DNA of 64,000 bases from Hyphomonadaceae bacterium (GCA_022844345.1 JALHLU010000007.1:1-64000); one strand, 5' to 3'; shown: positions 1 through 9,566, counted from the stretch's first letter. Notes: generated by a model from the sequence alone, not told the origin. A program made the numbers and translations.

Positions 1-872
1 ATGACGGCGCCTGCGCCAGCGGCGCCCACGCCCAGCGTGGTGCCGGCCGCAGCGCCGGCCGAGAGCTGCGGCGCGCCCGACACCAGACCAGCAGCGATCC
101 GCGGGCAAAAGATGGCGAGGCCCATCAGGGTGAGGGCGCCCAGCACGACGGCGAAGGCCTGCTCGATCGTCATGTCATCTGGGTTGAGCGACGTCCGTAG
201 CGTCTCGAACATGGTCGAGCCAATGCCGATGACGACCGCGATCACCAGGACCTTGATGCCGGACGAGATGACGTGCCCCAGAACGCGTTCGGCGAGGAAG
301 GTCGTCTGACGCCAGAAGGCGAAGGGCACGAGAATGAAGCCGGCCAGCGTCGTCAGCTTGAACTCGACGATGAGTACAAAGAGCTGGATCGACAGAACGA
401 AGAAGGCTGCGATGACGATGATCCCACCGATGAGCAGCAGGATGACCTCGCCAAGATTGCCGAAGAACTCGAACGGACCGGGCGCGATCGTACCGATATG
501 GTCGAAGATGGGTTGCGATGCAGCGAGACCTTCGGCCGCAACAAGACCTGGCCTCAGAAGATCGGCGGGCGTCAGGGTGGCCGCTGCCGCGTCGAGACCG
601 AGCGTTGCGAAGCTGTTGAAAATGATGGTCGCCAGCATGGCGAAGTTGCCGAGGATGAAGGCGAACGCGCCCACATACAGGGTCTTCTTGACCAGGCTCT
701 GGATGATCTCTGTGTTCTGACCCCACGCCCAGAAGAGGGCGGCGATGGTGACGTCGATGACAATGAGAATGGCCGCCAGCGACGTGACATCGCCCGAGAT
801 CAGGCCAAAGCCTGAATCGATGTAGGTCGTGAACGTGTTCAGGAACCCGTCAATGGCTGAGAAGTCATTCAT
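1..872 (-). CDS. trbL: TrbL, conjugal transfer inner-membrane protein (3' end outside window)
   Basis: TrbL (VirB6-like) is the polytopic inner-membrane channel component of trb-type conjugation machines. Translating the minus strand from the ATG at 872 gives MNDFSAIDGFLNTFTTYIDS followed by several hydrophobic segments and then an Ala/Gly-rich stretch (QLSAGAAAGTTLGVGAAGAG), the usual TrbL pattern. The frame is open to the window edge, so the C-terminus is missing. It lies 27 bases downstream of trbJ in the order J-L; no trbK lipoprotein gene fits in the gap. Family assignment rests on pattern plus operon context and is firm. Confidence 0.88.
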   Translation of the reverse strand, partial: MNDFSAIDGFLNTFTTYIDSGFGLISGDVTSLAAILIVIDVTIAALFWAWGQNTEIIQSLVKKTLYVGAFAFILGNFAMLATIIFNSFATLGLDAAAATLTPADLLRPGLVAAEGLAASQPIFDHIGTIAPGPFEFFGNLGEVILLLIGGIIVIAAFFVLSIQLFVLIVEFKLTTLAGFILVPFAFWRQTTFLAERVLGHVISSGIKVLVIAVVIGIGSTMFETLRTSLNPDDMTIEQAFAVVLGALTLMGLAIFCPRIAAGLVSGAPQLSAGAAAGTTLGVGAAGAGAV

Positions 873-899
873 GGCCGCGCCTCACCCTGTTCCTGTTCG

Positions 900-1637
900 C
901 TAGTTCCAGGGCTTCTGGCCGGGATGGGCGGTCTGTGCGCCGCTGAAGAAATGATCGTGCTGGGCGCGCGCCTGCGCCTGCGCTTCCATCTGGCGGGCGC
1001 GTTCCAGCGCTTCGGCGCGGGATTCCGCCACCAGCAGCGCCTGGAGCCGCATCGATTGCTGCGCCTGGAAGGCGAGGAGTTCGTTGGTCGCCTGTTGCGC
1101 TGACAGGGCGCCGGTTGCGTTCGCGCTGACGTCGGACAGGGCCTGCAGGGTTGTCTGGTCGTCACGCAGCTGTTCGGTGACCTGCGCCTGCAGGATAAGG
1201 GATGTCTGGAGGGCCGAGCGGGCGGCGTCGATCTGGCGGGCGGCCGCCAAGGCGCGGGTTGCGACATCAGTGCCGCGATAGTCTCCCGTATACAGGGAAT
1301 TGAGCGAGGCGCGCGTCTCGCTGACCCTGAGGGCGAGGCCGCGCGCCTCGCTCAGAAGCGCATCCATCTCGCGTAGCCGCGCCATGATGTCAGGCGCGAA
1401 CGTATCGCCCAACCGCGTCAGGTTTCTTGCGTCGTTCTCCAGCTGCCGGATCTGGTTGGTGATCTGCGTCACCTGATTGTTGATCTGCTGCAGCGCCCGG
1501 GCAGCATTGAGAGCGTTCTGGATTAGGTTGGAGGGATCGATGACGGCCATCTGGGGTTGCGCGGGCTCAGCGGCGATCGGTGCTAGCGCCACAGCAGCGA
1601 GCAGGGCGCGGACAAGGTAGGTGAGGCGGCGCGTCAT
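900..1637 (-). CDS. trbJ: TrbJ, conjugal transfer periplasmic protein
   Basis: TrbJ (VirB5-like) is an exported minor pilus or tip component. The 245-residue product starts with a signal peptide (MTRRLTYLVRALLAAVALAP, cleavage probably after the following Ala residues). The rest is a long heptad-rich alpha-helical region (QQINNQVTQITNQIRQLEND and onward), typical of TrbJ coiled coils. The start codon overlaps the trbE stop by four bases (ATGA), which indicates translational coupling. It sits between trbE and trbL in the canonical order. Confidence 0.9.
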   Translation of the reverse strand: MTRRLTYLVRALLAAVALAPIAAEPAQPQMAVIDPSNLIQNALNAARALQQINNQVTQITNQIRQLENDARNLTRLGDTFAPDIMARLREMDALLSEARGLALRVSETRASLNSLYTGDYRGTDVATRALAAARQIDAARSALQTSLILQAQVTEQLRDDQTTLQALSDVSANATGALSAQQATNELLAFQAQQSMRLQALLVAESRAEALERARQMEAQAQARAQHDHFFSGAQTAHPGQKPWN

Positions 1638-4153
1638 CGAACAGTCTCCGTGGGACGAGGTGAGGCGAGGGATTTCGGGGGCGGGTCACCAGGATGTATG
1701 GGCGCGTCATCAAGCGCATCCAGCACCCAGGCGAGTTGCCGCGCGCGCAGGAATCGCCGCCAGAACGGTGTTGAGGACGATTGCCCCTCCAGCGTGGCGA
1801 TCAGCTCACGCGAGGTCGGGTCCGACGCCGTGCAAAACGCGAGCGCCACCGGACCGAGCGACAGCTCGAACAATCGCCGGCCTTTGGGGCTTGCGTAGTA
1901 GTAGTGCCGCTTGCGCTGTGCGGTGGCGATGAGGTCGATCTCTGTCTCATTGAGGCCGAACCGCTCATAGGCCTGCCGCTGCTGCGGTTCGAACGCGCGT
2001 TCATTCGGCAGGTAAATCCGTGTCGGACAGGATTCGATGAGAGCGGGTGCGATCGCGCTGTCAGCGATGTCGGCCAGGGACTGCGTGGCGAAGACGACGG
2101 CGACATTCTTCTTGCGGAGCGTCTTCAGCCATTCCCGGATGCGCGCTGCGAACAGCGGCGAGTCAAGGAACAGCCAGGCTTCGTCCAGCACAAGAAGCGT
2201 CGGACGGCCATCGAACCTCTCTTCCAGCCGGTCGAACAGATGGAGAAGGGCAGGCGCCGCCGCCCTCGGGCGCGCCATGATCTCCTCCATCTCGAACAGT
2301 ACGACATCGGCGAGTTCGAGCCGGTCCTCCGCGCCGTCAAAGACGCCGCCCATGGCGCCGTCCTGCGTGTAAGGAAGAAGCGCGGCCTGGACTGCGGCGT
2401 TCTGGACGAGGAGGCGGAGGCCCGTGAGGTGCCGCTGTTCCGGCGGGGCAGATCTCAGACTCCCAAGAGCCGACCAGACCGGTTCCTTGATGTCGGGCGT
2501 GTCGGCAAGACCTTCCTGGGCGAGCAGCATCATGACCCAGTCAAGCGCATCGGCGCGTCCCTTGGGGCTGTCGATGCGCGCGAGCGGTTGGAACGCCGCG
2601 ACCCCGTCGCCGCCGAGATCGATTGCCGCGCCGCCCATGCCCAGCAGGGCGGCTCGCGCCGATCCGCCCTTGTCGAACAGGAAGACCTGCGCCCCCGGAT
2701 ACCGTTTCCATTGCAGCGCAAGGAAAGAGAGCAGCACTGACTTGCCCGCGCCGGTCGGGCCGATCACCAGCGTGTGGCCGACATCGCCGACATGAAGGTC
2801 GAGCCGGAAAGGCGTTGAGCCGTCGGTATGGGCAACCGACAGGGGCGGCGCATTGAGGTGCCGGTTCCAGCTCTCGCCGGCCCAGGGTGTCGCCAGTGGC
2901 GCGATATGAGCGAGATTCAGCGTCGATACCATGGGGTGGCGGACATTGGCCCACGCATGGCCAGGCAGGCTGGAGAGCCAGGCTTCGACCGCATTCAACG
3001 TCTCGCTCACCGTCACGAACCCGCGCGCCGAGATCACGCGATCGGCCAGGCGCAGCTTTTCGTCGGCATCCTCGGCTGTGTCGCCCAACACAACCAGCGT
3101 GGCGGTGAGAAACCCGAAGCCGATCGCTTCGGAGCCGACCTCCTCAAGGGCGGCGTCCACTTCGGCCGTCTTCGCCAGCGCGTCGGGATTGGAGAAGGTG
3201 GAGGTCTCCTTGGTCAGCACCTCCTTCATCAGCGCCGACATCGACTTGTGCTTGGAAAACCAGAGTCGCCGCCATTTGGTCAGTTCCTTCTCGGCCTCTT
3301 CGCGATCGAGGCAGAGATAGCGGGTCATCCAGCGATAGGTGATCGACAGCGCGTTGAGATCATCGAGCACGCCAGGCGCCGTGAATGCCGGAAAGCCCTT
3401 GATGGTGAGCACGCGCAGATGTTTGCCGCCAAGCCTCGGGGCCGTGCCGCCCGCCAGGGGCGCGTCACATAGCAGGCCATCGAGAAAGGCGGGTCCGGCA
3501 GGCGCGCGAACTAGCTGGCGTTTGGGCGAGATCGTGCCCTTGAGGTAGGTGAGCGTCTCGGCATCATCGAGGACCTGGAACTCTGCCACGATACCTTCAA
3601 AGAGACCGAAAGCCTGTTTGCTTGACTGTTGAAACGCTTGAAGCGCGTCGCGCGCGACCTGGGCATCAAGGCGCCGGACCGTTTTCACCCGCTCGTCCGG
3701 CTTGCCGAACGGGCGATCGCGTCTGTCCATCTCGAAGAAGAACGCCGACGCCTTGCGGCTGGCGTCAGGCGCCGGCGTCCATTGCAGCGTGATGTGGTGC
3801 ACGGTTTCGAACTGGGCGCCGGCCTGCTCGAAGGCTGCGGCGCGCTCCGAGTCAACGAGGCGCGAGAGATCATCCTCGAAACAGCCTTCGGGATAGGACG
3901 TGATCTCGCGCCGGTCTGCCTCGACATAGATGGCCCAGCCAGAGCCCAGGCGCCGGAACACATTGTTGGCTCGCGCTGCGAACGAGACGAGTTCCTCCGG
4001 CGTCAAGGATCGCACATCCGGTCCACGGAACCGGGCCGTTCTCTGGAACGAGCCATCCTTTCCAAGGACGATTCCTGGCGCGACCAGCAGGCCCCATGGG
4101 AGGAAGTCTTCAAGGCGGCTGGGTTTGTGAACGTAGGGAGCGAAGCTGATCAT
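1634..4153 (-). CDS. trbE: TrbE, VirB4-family type IV secretion ATPase
   Basis: TrbE energises assembly of the conjugative pilus and channel at the inner membrane. The 839-residue protein has the CagE/TrbE/VirB N-terminal domain and a C-terminal AAA ATPase domain. The Walker A GPTGAGKS is at about residues 465-472 and the Walker B TLLVLDEAWLFLD near residue 650, followed by FATQSLADIADS, a typical VirB4 motif. Length matches intact TrbE. It begins with MISFAPYVHKPSRLEDFLPW and is the third-to-last visible gene of the minus-strand transfer operon. No frameshift is visible. Confidence 0.95.
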   Translation of the reverse strand: MISFAPYVHKPSRLEDFLPWGLLVAPGIVLGKDGSFQRTARFRGPDVRSLTPEELVSFAARANNVFRRLGSGWAIYVEADRREITSYPEGCFEDDLSRLVDSERAAAFEQAGAQFETVHHITLQWTPAPDASRKASAFFFEMDRRDRPFGKPDERVKTVRRLDAQVARDALQAFQQSSKQAFGLFEGIVAEFQVLDDAETLTYLKGTISPKRQLVRAPAGPAFLDGLLCDAPLAGGTAPRLGGKHLRVLTIKGFPAFTAPGVLDDLNALSITYRWMTRYLCLDREEAEKELTKWRRLWFSKHKSMSALMKEVLTKETSTFSNPDALAKTAEVDAALEEVGSEAIGFGFLTATLVVLGDTAEDADEKLRLADRVISARGFVTVSETLNAVEAWLSSLPGHAWANVRHPMVSTLNLAHIAPLATPWAGESWNRHLNAPPLSVAHTDGSTPFRLDLHVGDVGHTLVIGPTGAGKSVLLSFLALQWKRYPGAQVFLFDKGGSARAALLGMGGAAIDLGGDGVAAFQPLARIDSPKGRADALDWVMMLLAQEGLADTPDIKEPVWSALGSLRSAPPEQRHLTGLRLLVQNAAVQAALLPYTQDGAMGGVFDGAEDRLELADVVLFEMEEIMARPRAAAPALLHLFDRLEERFDGRPTLLVLDEAWLFLDSPLFAARIREWLKTLRKKNVAVVFATQSLADIADSAIAPALIESCPTRIYLPNERAFEPQQRQAYERFGLNETEIDLIATAQRKRHYYYASPKGRRLFELSLGPVALAFCTASDPTSRELIATLEGQSSSTPFWRRFLRARQLAWVLDALDDAPIHPGDPPPKSLASPRPTETVR

Positions 4154-4194
4154 GGGCAGGTCTCGTCGGGCGCTAGTCTAGGGGGTGAGGCTCG

Positions 4195-4461
4195 TCAGAT
4201 TTCGAGGTGAGGCGGGATACGCATGCCGCGCTTGAGGACATCCATCGCCTGGGGATCGTGGCGGGCGAGGAATACGCCCACGACATGCCCCACGACGCCC
4301 AGCAGCAGTCCGGCAAAGAGGGCGCCCGAGAACACGACCACCATCGCCAGCGTGCCACTGAGAATTGCGAAGGAGCGTGGGGCCCCGCCGAATAGGATGA
4401 CTGTCGTAAGCGCCTGTCTGACCGGAGCAAGGAAGCCGGGGATGTCGTGGGGGTCGCGCAT
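4195..4461 (-). CDS. trbD: TrbD, VirB3-like conjugal transfer protein
   Basis: A small membrane protein of 88 residues with two predicted hydrophobic stretches (LTTVILFGGAPRSFAIL and the MVVVFSGALFAGLLLGVVG region). TrbD/VirB3 proteins associate with the VirB4 ATPase in the inner membrane. Position between trbC and trbE is canonical. The N-terminus MRDPHDIPGFLAPVRQALTT resembles VirB3-type proteins, which begin with a short cytosolic segment containing a Pro-rich turn. Confidence 0.9.
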   Translation of the reverse strand: MRDPHDIPGFLAPVRQALTTVILFGGAPRSFAILSGTLAMVVVFSGALFAGLLLGVVGHVVGVFLARHDPQAMDVLKRGMRIPPHLEI

Positions 4462-4473
4462 GGAACGGCTCTC

Positions 4474-4806
4474 CTACGGAATAACTGCGCCGCCGCCGCC
4501 CACGAGCGGCAGGAAGAAGCTTGCTGCCGCGAAGGCGATCGCGAGACCGAACAGGATCTGCAACAGCTTCTTGAAGCCCTGGCCGACATCGCCAAAGGCA
4601 AGCGTCAGACCGGTCGCGACGATGATCAGGATGGCGACGATGCGGGCGACCGGACCCGTGATCGAATCCATGACCGCGGTGAGAGGGCCCTCCCACGGCA
4701 TGCCGCCGCCGCCAGTTGCAGCATGCGCCGTGCCGGACAGGGCGGCGGCGGATGCGAGGGCGACGGCTGTGCGAAGAAGCGGTCGCAAGTGAACAAGGAT
4801 AGTCAC
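4474..4806 (-). CDS. trbC: TrbC, VirB2-like conjugative pilin precursor
   Basis: A 110-residue propilin. The signal-peptide segment is LRTAVALASAAALSGTAHA, followed by a glycine-rich linker (ATGGGGMPWEGPL) and two hydrophobic helices (IVAILIIVATGLTLAF; LLQILFGLAIAFAAASFFLP). TrbC pilins are processed and usually cyclised by the TraF peptidase; a traF gene is present at 9563-10111, which supports this reading. The start overlaps the trbB stop region by four bases. Confidence 0.9.
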   Translation of the reverse strand: MTILVHLRPLLRTAVALASAAALSGTAHAATGGGGMPWEGPLTAVMDSITGPVARIVAILIIVATGLTLAFGDVGQGFKKLLQILFGLAIAFAAASFFLPLVGGGGAVIP

Positions 4807-5819
4807 GATATAGCTCCATGTGCGTGCTGTGGTGCGCGATCCCCTCGCGCCGGGCTCATCCGCGTCTCATCCGGTAGGGATTTGGAAGGCGCGTAGATCT
4901 CGGAGATGCGCCGGCCCGCCGGGCCGCCGCGCTCAATGTAGACGACGAGGTTGATCGCCTCCGCGATCAGGGCGGTCGGCGGGCTGGTCGTTGCTTCCAT
5001 CGCGAGCTGTTCGAGTCGGGCGAGCGCTGCGCGGGCCGAATTGGCGTGCAGGGTGGCGATGCCGCCCGGATGGCCAGTGTTCCACGCCTTGAGCAGGTCG
5101 AGGGCCTCGGGTCCGCGGACTTCGCCGACGACGATCCGGTCCGGGCGCAGGCGAAGCGTCGAGCGCACAAGATCGGAAAGCGTCACCGACCCCGGCTGCG
5201 TACGTAGCGCAACGACATCCTCGGCAGCGCATTGCAATTCACGCGTGTCTTCCAGGATGACGACGCGCTCATCCATCCCGGCGATTTCAGCCAGCAGCGC
5301 GTTGGCAAGCGTCGTCTTGCCCGATCCGGTTCCGCCCGCAACGATGATGTTGGCATGGTCGGCAATCGCCGACCTGAGCTGATGGAGCTGGTCCGTCGTG
5401 ATGACGCCCTGTTCGGCATAGTCGTCCAGACGAATGATCCTCGCGGCGGGCTTGCGGATCGCAAAGCAGGGGCCGCGTGACACGGGCGGCAGAACGCCTT
5501 CAAACCGCTCGCCGCGCGGCGGAAGCTCTGCCGAGACGATCGGCTTCTCACGCGTCACTTCAGCGCCGGTGAGAGTGGCGATCAACCGGATTGCCCGTTC
5601 AGTCTCGCCCGCCTCCAGCCGGAAGCCGCCGGCTTCGCGGCCCCGGCCAGCACGCTCGACCCAGACGCGGCCGTCAGGATTGACGATTACCTCGATCGTG
5701 TCGGCTGCCAGCAAAACAGCGGACAGGGCGGGGCCGAGCGCAGTCGACAGCATGGCCAATCCACGCGAACCATCATGTCCGCGCGAGGGATCAGGGGACA
5801 GAGACGGCGACGCGGTCAT
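4803..5819 (-). CDS. trbB: TrbB, VirB11-family traffic ATPase
   Basis: TrbB is a hexameric cytosolic ATPase that switches type IV secretion between pilus assembly and DNA transfer. The 338-residue protein contains Walker A GGTGSGKT at about residues 161-168, an Asp box (VVILEDTRELQ), the Walker B region (RPDRIVVGEVRGPEALDLL) and the His box (GHPGGIATLHANSA), in the order expected for VirB11. It starts four bases inside the upstream CopG-like gene, so the two are coupled. Confidence 0.94.
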   Translation of the reverse strand: MTASPSLSPDPSRGHDGSRGLAMLSTALGPALSAVLLAADTIEVIVNPDGRVWVERAGRGREAGGFRLEAGETERAIRLIATLTGAEVTREKPIVSAELPPRGERFEGVLPPVSRGPCFAIRKPAARIIRLDDYAEQGVITTDQLHQLRSAIADHANIIVAGGTGSGKTTLANALLAEIAGMDERVVILEDTRELQCAAEDVVALRTQPGSVTLSDLVRSTLRLRPDRIVVGEVRGPEALDLLKAWNTGHPGGIATLHANSARAALARLEQLAMEATTSPPTALIAEAINLVVYIERGGPAGRRISEIYAPSKSLPDETRMSPARGDRAPQHAHGAIS

Positions 5820-6250
5820 TCTGCGGCGACTCCCATAGACGCCGGCGGGGGCGCCGCCTCGACAAAATGATCCTTCCAGACGCTCTTTCCGCTGGAGAGA
5901 CGGGCGACGATCGCGGTGACAACATTCTGAAAGCGGGATGATCCGCGCGCGTTCAGCATGGCGCGATCGGCGTCGGGAATTTCAGGCGCCACGCTCATGG
6001 CGAAGCGAGCAGCATGGGCAGTGAGTTCGAACAGGCTCTCCTGAGACTTCTCGATGACGCCCAGACGGCGCGACAGCTGGTCCAGCTTGACGATCAGCGC
6101 CGCGTGTTCCGCATGGCTCTTGTCGGCGAATGAACGAATGATCGCTTCCTCCACGACGTCCGAGATGCTGCGGTCCTTCAGGACGGCGATGCGGCGCAGC
6201 GAGTCGGCGAGGTCAGGCGGGATGCGGGCAGTTATCTTGGTGCGAACCAT
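5816..6250 (-). CDS. CopG-like ribbon-helix-helix protein of the transfer operon
   Basis: A 144-residue protein whose first 45 residues (MVRTKITARIPPDLADSLRR, then SISDVVEEAIIRSF) match the ribbon-helix-helix/CopG DNA-binding pattern. The remainder is helical and not recognised. CopG-like proteins are commonly encoded between traG and trbB in trb-type elements, where they may repress the transfer operon. That role is inference here. It overlaps trbB by four bases and follows traG by nine. Confidence 0.8.
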   Translation of the reverse strand: MVRTKITARIPPDLADSLRRIAVLKDRSISDVVEEAIIRSFADKSHAEHAALIVKLDQLSRRLGVIEKSQESLFELTAHAARFAMSVAPEIPDADRAMLNARGSSRFQNVVTAIVARLSSGKSVWKDHFVEAAPPPASMGVAAE

Positions 6251-6259
6251 GGTCTCAAC

Positions 6260-8260
6260 TCACAGGCTGTCGAACGTGTCGGGATCGATCGCGAAAAGCG
6301 TCTGGGCGGTGCTGGGCCCGCTCAGCGCCGCTCCAAGTGCATCCTCGCGACCAAAGGCGGGCTGTTGCGGCCCTACCGGGAACGTTGGCGCGGGCGTGGG
6401 CGCGGGCGTGGGCGCGGGCGCCGAAAAGTCGAAGGCCTTCTGCCGCGGCTGGGCGGCGTGGCTTCTGCCATTCCGGGCCTGCGCCTTCGGCTGCTGACTG
6501 GGCTGTGCCGGGGGCGGCGGCGCGAGGTTGGACCAGCTTGTTGCAATCCCGTCGCCGCCAAGCCGCGGCGAGGCGTACGGCGCCCTGACGCGTGCCTTGA
6601 ACGCTGGCTCGGAAAAGTAGCGAACCTTGCGCGCCCGAATGGGCGGGGCGCCGCCCGTGAGGATCAGCGCTTCGTCCGCAGGCAGCTGCATAACTTCGCC
6701 CGGCGTCAGCAGCGGGCGCGGCACTTCCTGGCGCGAGACCATGGTGTGACCAAGCCAGGGCGCCATGCGCGAGCCCGCATAGTTCATCTGGGCGCGGGTC
6801 TCTGTGGTGACGCCCAGCATATCGGAGATGCGTTTGGCCGTGCGCTCGTCATTGCAGGCGAAGGCAACGCGAACATGAGCGTTGTCCAGGATCGATGAGT
6901 GCTCGCCATAGGCCTGGACGATCTGGTTCAAGGACTGCGCGACGAGGCAGGCCTTGATCCTGTAGCCCCGGATATAGGCGAGGGCGTGCTCGAAGAAGTC
7001 GAGTTTGCCGAGCTGCGGAAACTCGTCGAGCATCAGGAGGACGCGCCGTCCCGAACCCTGCCGCTGGGCGGCAACTTCTGTGAGACGTTTCAGGATCTGG
7101 TTGAGCACCAGGCGAAGCAGTGCCTTGAGACGGGAAATCTCCTCAGGCGGGATGACGAGATAGACGGATACCGGCCGCGCCCCGGCGATGATGTCCTCGA
7201 TCGCAAAGTCGGAGACTTCCGTGGCGCGGGCCAGGACTGGGTCGCGATAGAGCGCCAGATAGCCAAGTGCTGTCGAGACGACACCGGAGCGTTCGGCGTC
7301 CGCCATGTCGAGCAGCTGACGCGCGCCTGCGGCGACAACCGGATGTGGCGCACCGTCCTTGATCGCCCGTGTGAGCATTTCGCTGAAGAGGTCCGCGACG
7401 GGGCGTTGCGGGTCCGCGAGCAATTCAGCGATGCGCGCGAGCGTCTTTTGTCGTTCCGCGTAGAGCGTCCACAGGATGGCGGCGACCAGGAGTTCGAAGG
7501 CGCGTAACTGCCAGTGGCTGCGCTCGCGCAAGGCGCCTTCAGGATCGACCAGCATGTCCGCGAGTACTTGCGCGTCGCGAACTTCCGCGTCGCCACGGCG
7601 GATTTGGGTTACTGGGTTGTAGCGATGAGCGCCCGTCTCCGTCGGAGCAAACCGAAAAACCGGGCCGAATGCAGATCGTAAACCCGACGTGACAGTCCAG
7701 TTCTCGCCTTTGAGGTCGAGCGCGACATAGGAATGCCGCCAGACCAGGCCTGTCGGGAGCGAGACGCCGACGCTTTTGCCTGTGTTCGTCGGCGCAACGA
7801 CCAGTACGTGATCGTCGCCATCATGGCGGAGAAGCTGGTTGCGCCAGGCCCCGAGGACCACGCCGTCTCCCGACGTGAGGCCAAGACGCCTGATGTCGCA
7901 TGATGCTGCCCAGCGCGCGGTTCCGTAGGTGTCGGAGTGTTTTGCCTCGCGCGAGCGCCACAGCGAAAAGCCGAACGCGGTTGCGACGGAGAGGGTGACG
8001 CCGCCCAGGAAGATCAGTGCGCCGGTCTCGAAAATCTCGCGAGCATAAGCATCGAAGGCGTACCACCACAGGAAGAACTTCCAGGGCGCGTAGAGCTGGT
8101 GTCCCCACAGGATCGCATCCGGCCCGCCAAGTTGTGGCTGATGCCCAAGTGCGTCAGCTGTCCACTGGGTCGTAACCGCCATGCTGGCGACGAAGGCGCC
8201 AAGCACGCAGACAATCTGTCCCCAGTAGATCCTTCCCGCGCTCATTGGCTGGCGCCCCAT
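6260..8260 (-). CDS. traG: TraG, VirD4-family type IV coupling protein
   Basis: TraG/VirD4 couples the relaxase-bound DNA to the secretion channel. The 666-residue product has N-terminal transmembrane segments (IVCVLGAFVASMAVT; ALIFLGGVTLSVATAFGFSL), Walker A APTNTGKS at about residues 155-162 and Walker B RRVLLMLDEFPQLG near residue 405. The LVAQSLNQI and GHTMVSRQEVPRPLLTPGEV regions are typical of TraG. The C-terminal tail is Pro/Ala-rich with a short tandem repeat (APTPAPTPAPT). A second in-frame ATG at 8245 is an equally possible start. No relaxase gene is nearby. Confidence 0.94.
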   Translation of the reverse strand: MGRQPMSAGRIYWGQIVCVLGAFVASMAVTTQWTADALGHQPQLGGPDAILWGHQLYAPWKFFLWWYAFDAYAREIFETGALIFLGGVTLSVATAFGFSLWRSREAKHSDTYGTARWAASCDIRRLGLTSGDGVVLGAWRNQLLRHDGDDHVLVVAPTNTGKSVGVSLPTGLVWRHSYVALDLKGENWTVTSGLRSAFGPVFRFAPTETGAHRYNPVTQIRRGDAEVRDAQVLADMLVDPEGALRERSHWQLRAFELLVAAILWTLYAERQKTLARIAELLADPQRPVADLFSEMLTRAIKDGAPHPVVAAGARQLLDMADAERSGVVSTALGYLALYRDPVLARATEVSDFAIEDIIAGARPVSVYLVIPPEEISRLKALLRLVLNQILKRLTEVAAQRQGSGRRVLLMLDEFPQLGKLDFFEHALAYIRGYRIKACLVAQSLNQIVQAYGEHSSILDNAHVRVAFACNDERTAKRISDMLGVTTETRAQMNYAGSRMAPWLGHTMVSRQEVPRPLLTPGEVMQLPADEALILTGGAPPIRARKVRYFSEPAFKARVRAPYASPRLGGDGIATSWSNLAPPPPAQPSQQPKAQARNGRSHAAQPRQKAFDFSAPAPTPAPTPAPTFPVGPQQPAFGREDALGAALSGPSTAQTLFAIDPDTFDSL
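6387..6420. repeat. 12-bp tandem repeat inside traG
   Basis: Nearly three copies of the unit GGCGCGGGCGTG lie end to end. In the coding frame they give the Pro-Thr-Pro-Ala repeat of the TraG tail. The repeat is in frame, so copy-number change would alter linker length without breaking the gene. Confidence 0.85.
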
Positions 8261-8519
8261 CGCGTCGGCCGACGCCGACCATTCGCCTCGGTGTCAGCTT
8301 CGGGGCAGGTCGCGTGTGACTTGGTGGCCCATGCCCCAATGACGGGGACGTCAACGGAAAAGCCAAGCGTGGTCCGCGCCTTGCTTGGATAATTTCTTAA
8401 CAGGGGGACGGACCAGCTCATCGCACCGCTCAGCGAGTTGACGAGCATGGGCTTAGGCGCAAACGGCGCGGGTTCGCTTCCATGATTTTTGGCTAAGGGG
8501 TCGCTGAAAAGGAGCGAAC
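8261..8519. other. Divergent intergenic region between traG and a LysR gene
   Basis: The 259 bases separate traG (minus) from the LysR-type gene (plus) and must carry both promoters. An AGGAG ribosome-binding site stands six bases before the LysR GTG start. I see no clear dyad operator. A short minus-strand frame here looks non-coding. Confidence 0.5.
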
Positions 8520-9566
8520 GTGGGTGGGGCGAAACTCGATTGGGATCGGCTTAAGGTCTTCCAGACTGTGGCTGACACAGGCAGCATTAACGCCGCAGCG
8601 AAGGCGTTAAGCCGGAGCTATACCAAGGTGTCGAACGATCTTGATGAACTTGAGCGGGCGCTGGGTCACCAGCTGTTCGAGCGCTCGCACCGGGGGCTTG
8701 AGCTCACAGCCGTTGGCGATGACATCCTCCGGTCAGCTCGCAGCATGGCCGACACGGTTCAGACCATCATCGAACGTGCGAGTGAAAAGAGTTCGGATCG
8801 TCTCGTTATCTGTACGCGCGAAGGCATCGCCACCTACTGGCTGGCCCGTCGCCTTCCTGAATTGTTGTCGCTTCAGCCCGAAGCAAGGGTGTTCCTGAAA
8901 GTTCTGCCGACGACGCCAAATCTTGCCGACGGCGATGGCGACATCGCTATCCAGTTCGAAAAGCCAACTGCGGCCAATATGGTCTCCCGCCAGCTCGGCT
9001 GGCTGCACTACATTCTCTATGCGGCCCCCAGCTATCTTGCGCAGCATGGCGAGCCCAAAGTCATGTCTGACCTTCAGGCGCATCAGTGCCTGCGCCTGTC
9101 CGGCGCCGAGTACCAACCGGAAAGCTGGCGGCAGGCGGCTGCAGCCTGGGGCGCCATACTGCCTGACACGGTAGGAACAGATGCGGGCACGGTCCTGATG
9201 GAGGCCTGCGCATCGGGCGCGGGGATTGCCGCGCTGCCAAGCTATGTGTCGCAGTTCGACGACCGGCTGACGCCGCTGACGCACATCAAGCCGCTCGCAA
9301 CCCTGCGGTTCTGGCTGACCTATACGGAGCGGGTCCGCAACGTGGAGGCCAGCCAGCCCGTGCTGCACTGGATTCGATCGTGCTTCGATCCGGTTCGCCA
9401 TCCATGTTTCAGGGAGGTCTACGTTCCCCCTCAGCGTCGCTTGCCAGCCGGTGTCGCGGCCAATGATACCGTCCCGGCATTGCCGGACCGTGAGCGCTCG
9501 CCGTTTCCGAATACCGAAGGCCGGCCGTTACGCCAGGGCCTGCAGACCAATAGCACCGAAGGATGA
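8520..9566 (+). CDS. LysR-type transcriptional regulator linked to the conjugation genes
   Basis: A 348-residue LysR-family regulator with the winged helix-turn-helix near the N-terminus (DRLKVFQTVADTGSINAAAK, then LSRSYTKVSNDLDELERALG) and a co-inducer-binding domain. The start is GTG with AGGAG upstream. It is about 45 residues longer at the C-terminus than usual LysR proteins, with a Pro/Arg-rich tail. It is divergent from traG and overlaps traF by four bases. A LysR gene next to traF/traG is also, from memory, a feature of Tn4371-type elements, so control of transfer is a reasonable inference. Confidence 0.88.
   Translation: MGGAKLDWDRLKVFQTVADTGSINAAAKALSRSYTKVSNDLDELERALGHQLFERSHRGLELTAVGDDILRSARSMADTVQTIIERASEKSSDRLVICTREGIATYWLARRLPELLSLQPEARVFLKVLPTTPNLADGDGDIAIQFEKPTAANMVSRQLGWLHYILYAAPSYLAQHGEPKVMSDLQAHQCLRLSGAEYQPESWRQAAAAWGAILPDTVGTDAGTVLMEACASGAGIAALPSYVSQFDDRLTPLTHIKPLATLRFWLTYTERVRNVEASQPVLHWIRSCFDPVRHPCFREVYVPPQRRLPAGVAANDTVPALPDRERSPFPNTEGRPLRQGLQTNSTEG

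Noticed and set aside
273-815. Plus-strand open frame of 180 codons opposite trbL
   Set aside because: It is antisense to trbL; the minus-strand translation has convincing membrane helices and operon context, and the plus frame has no ribosome-binding site and a charge-biased composition.
1781-2740. Long plus-strand frame of 319 codons inside trbE
   Set aside because: Antisense shadow of the TrbE ATPase domain, typical for high-GC DNA; no family resemblance.
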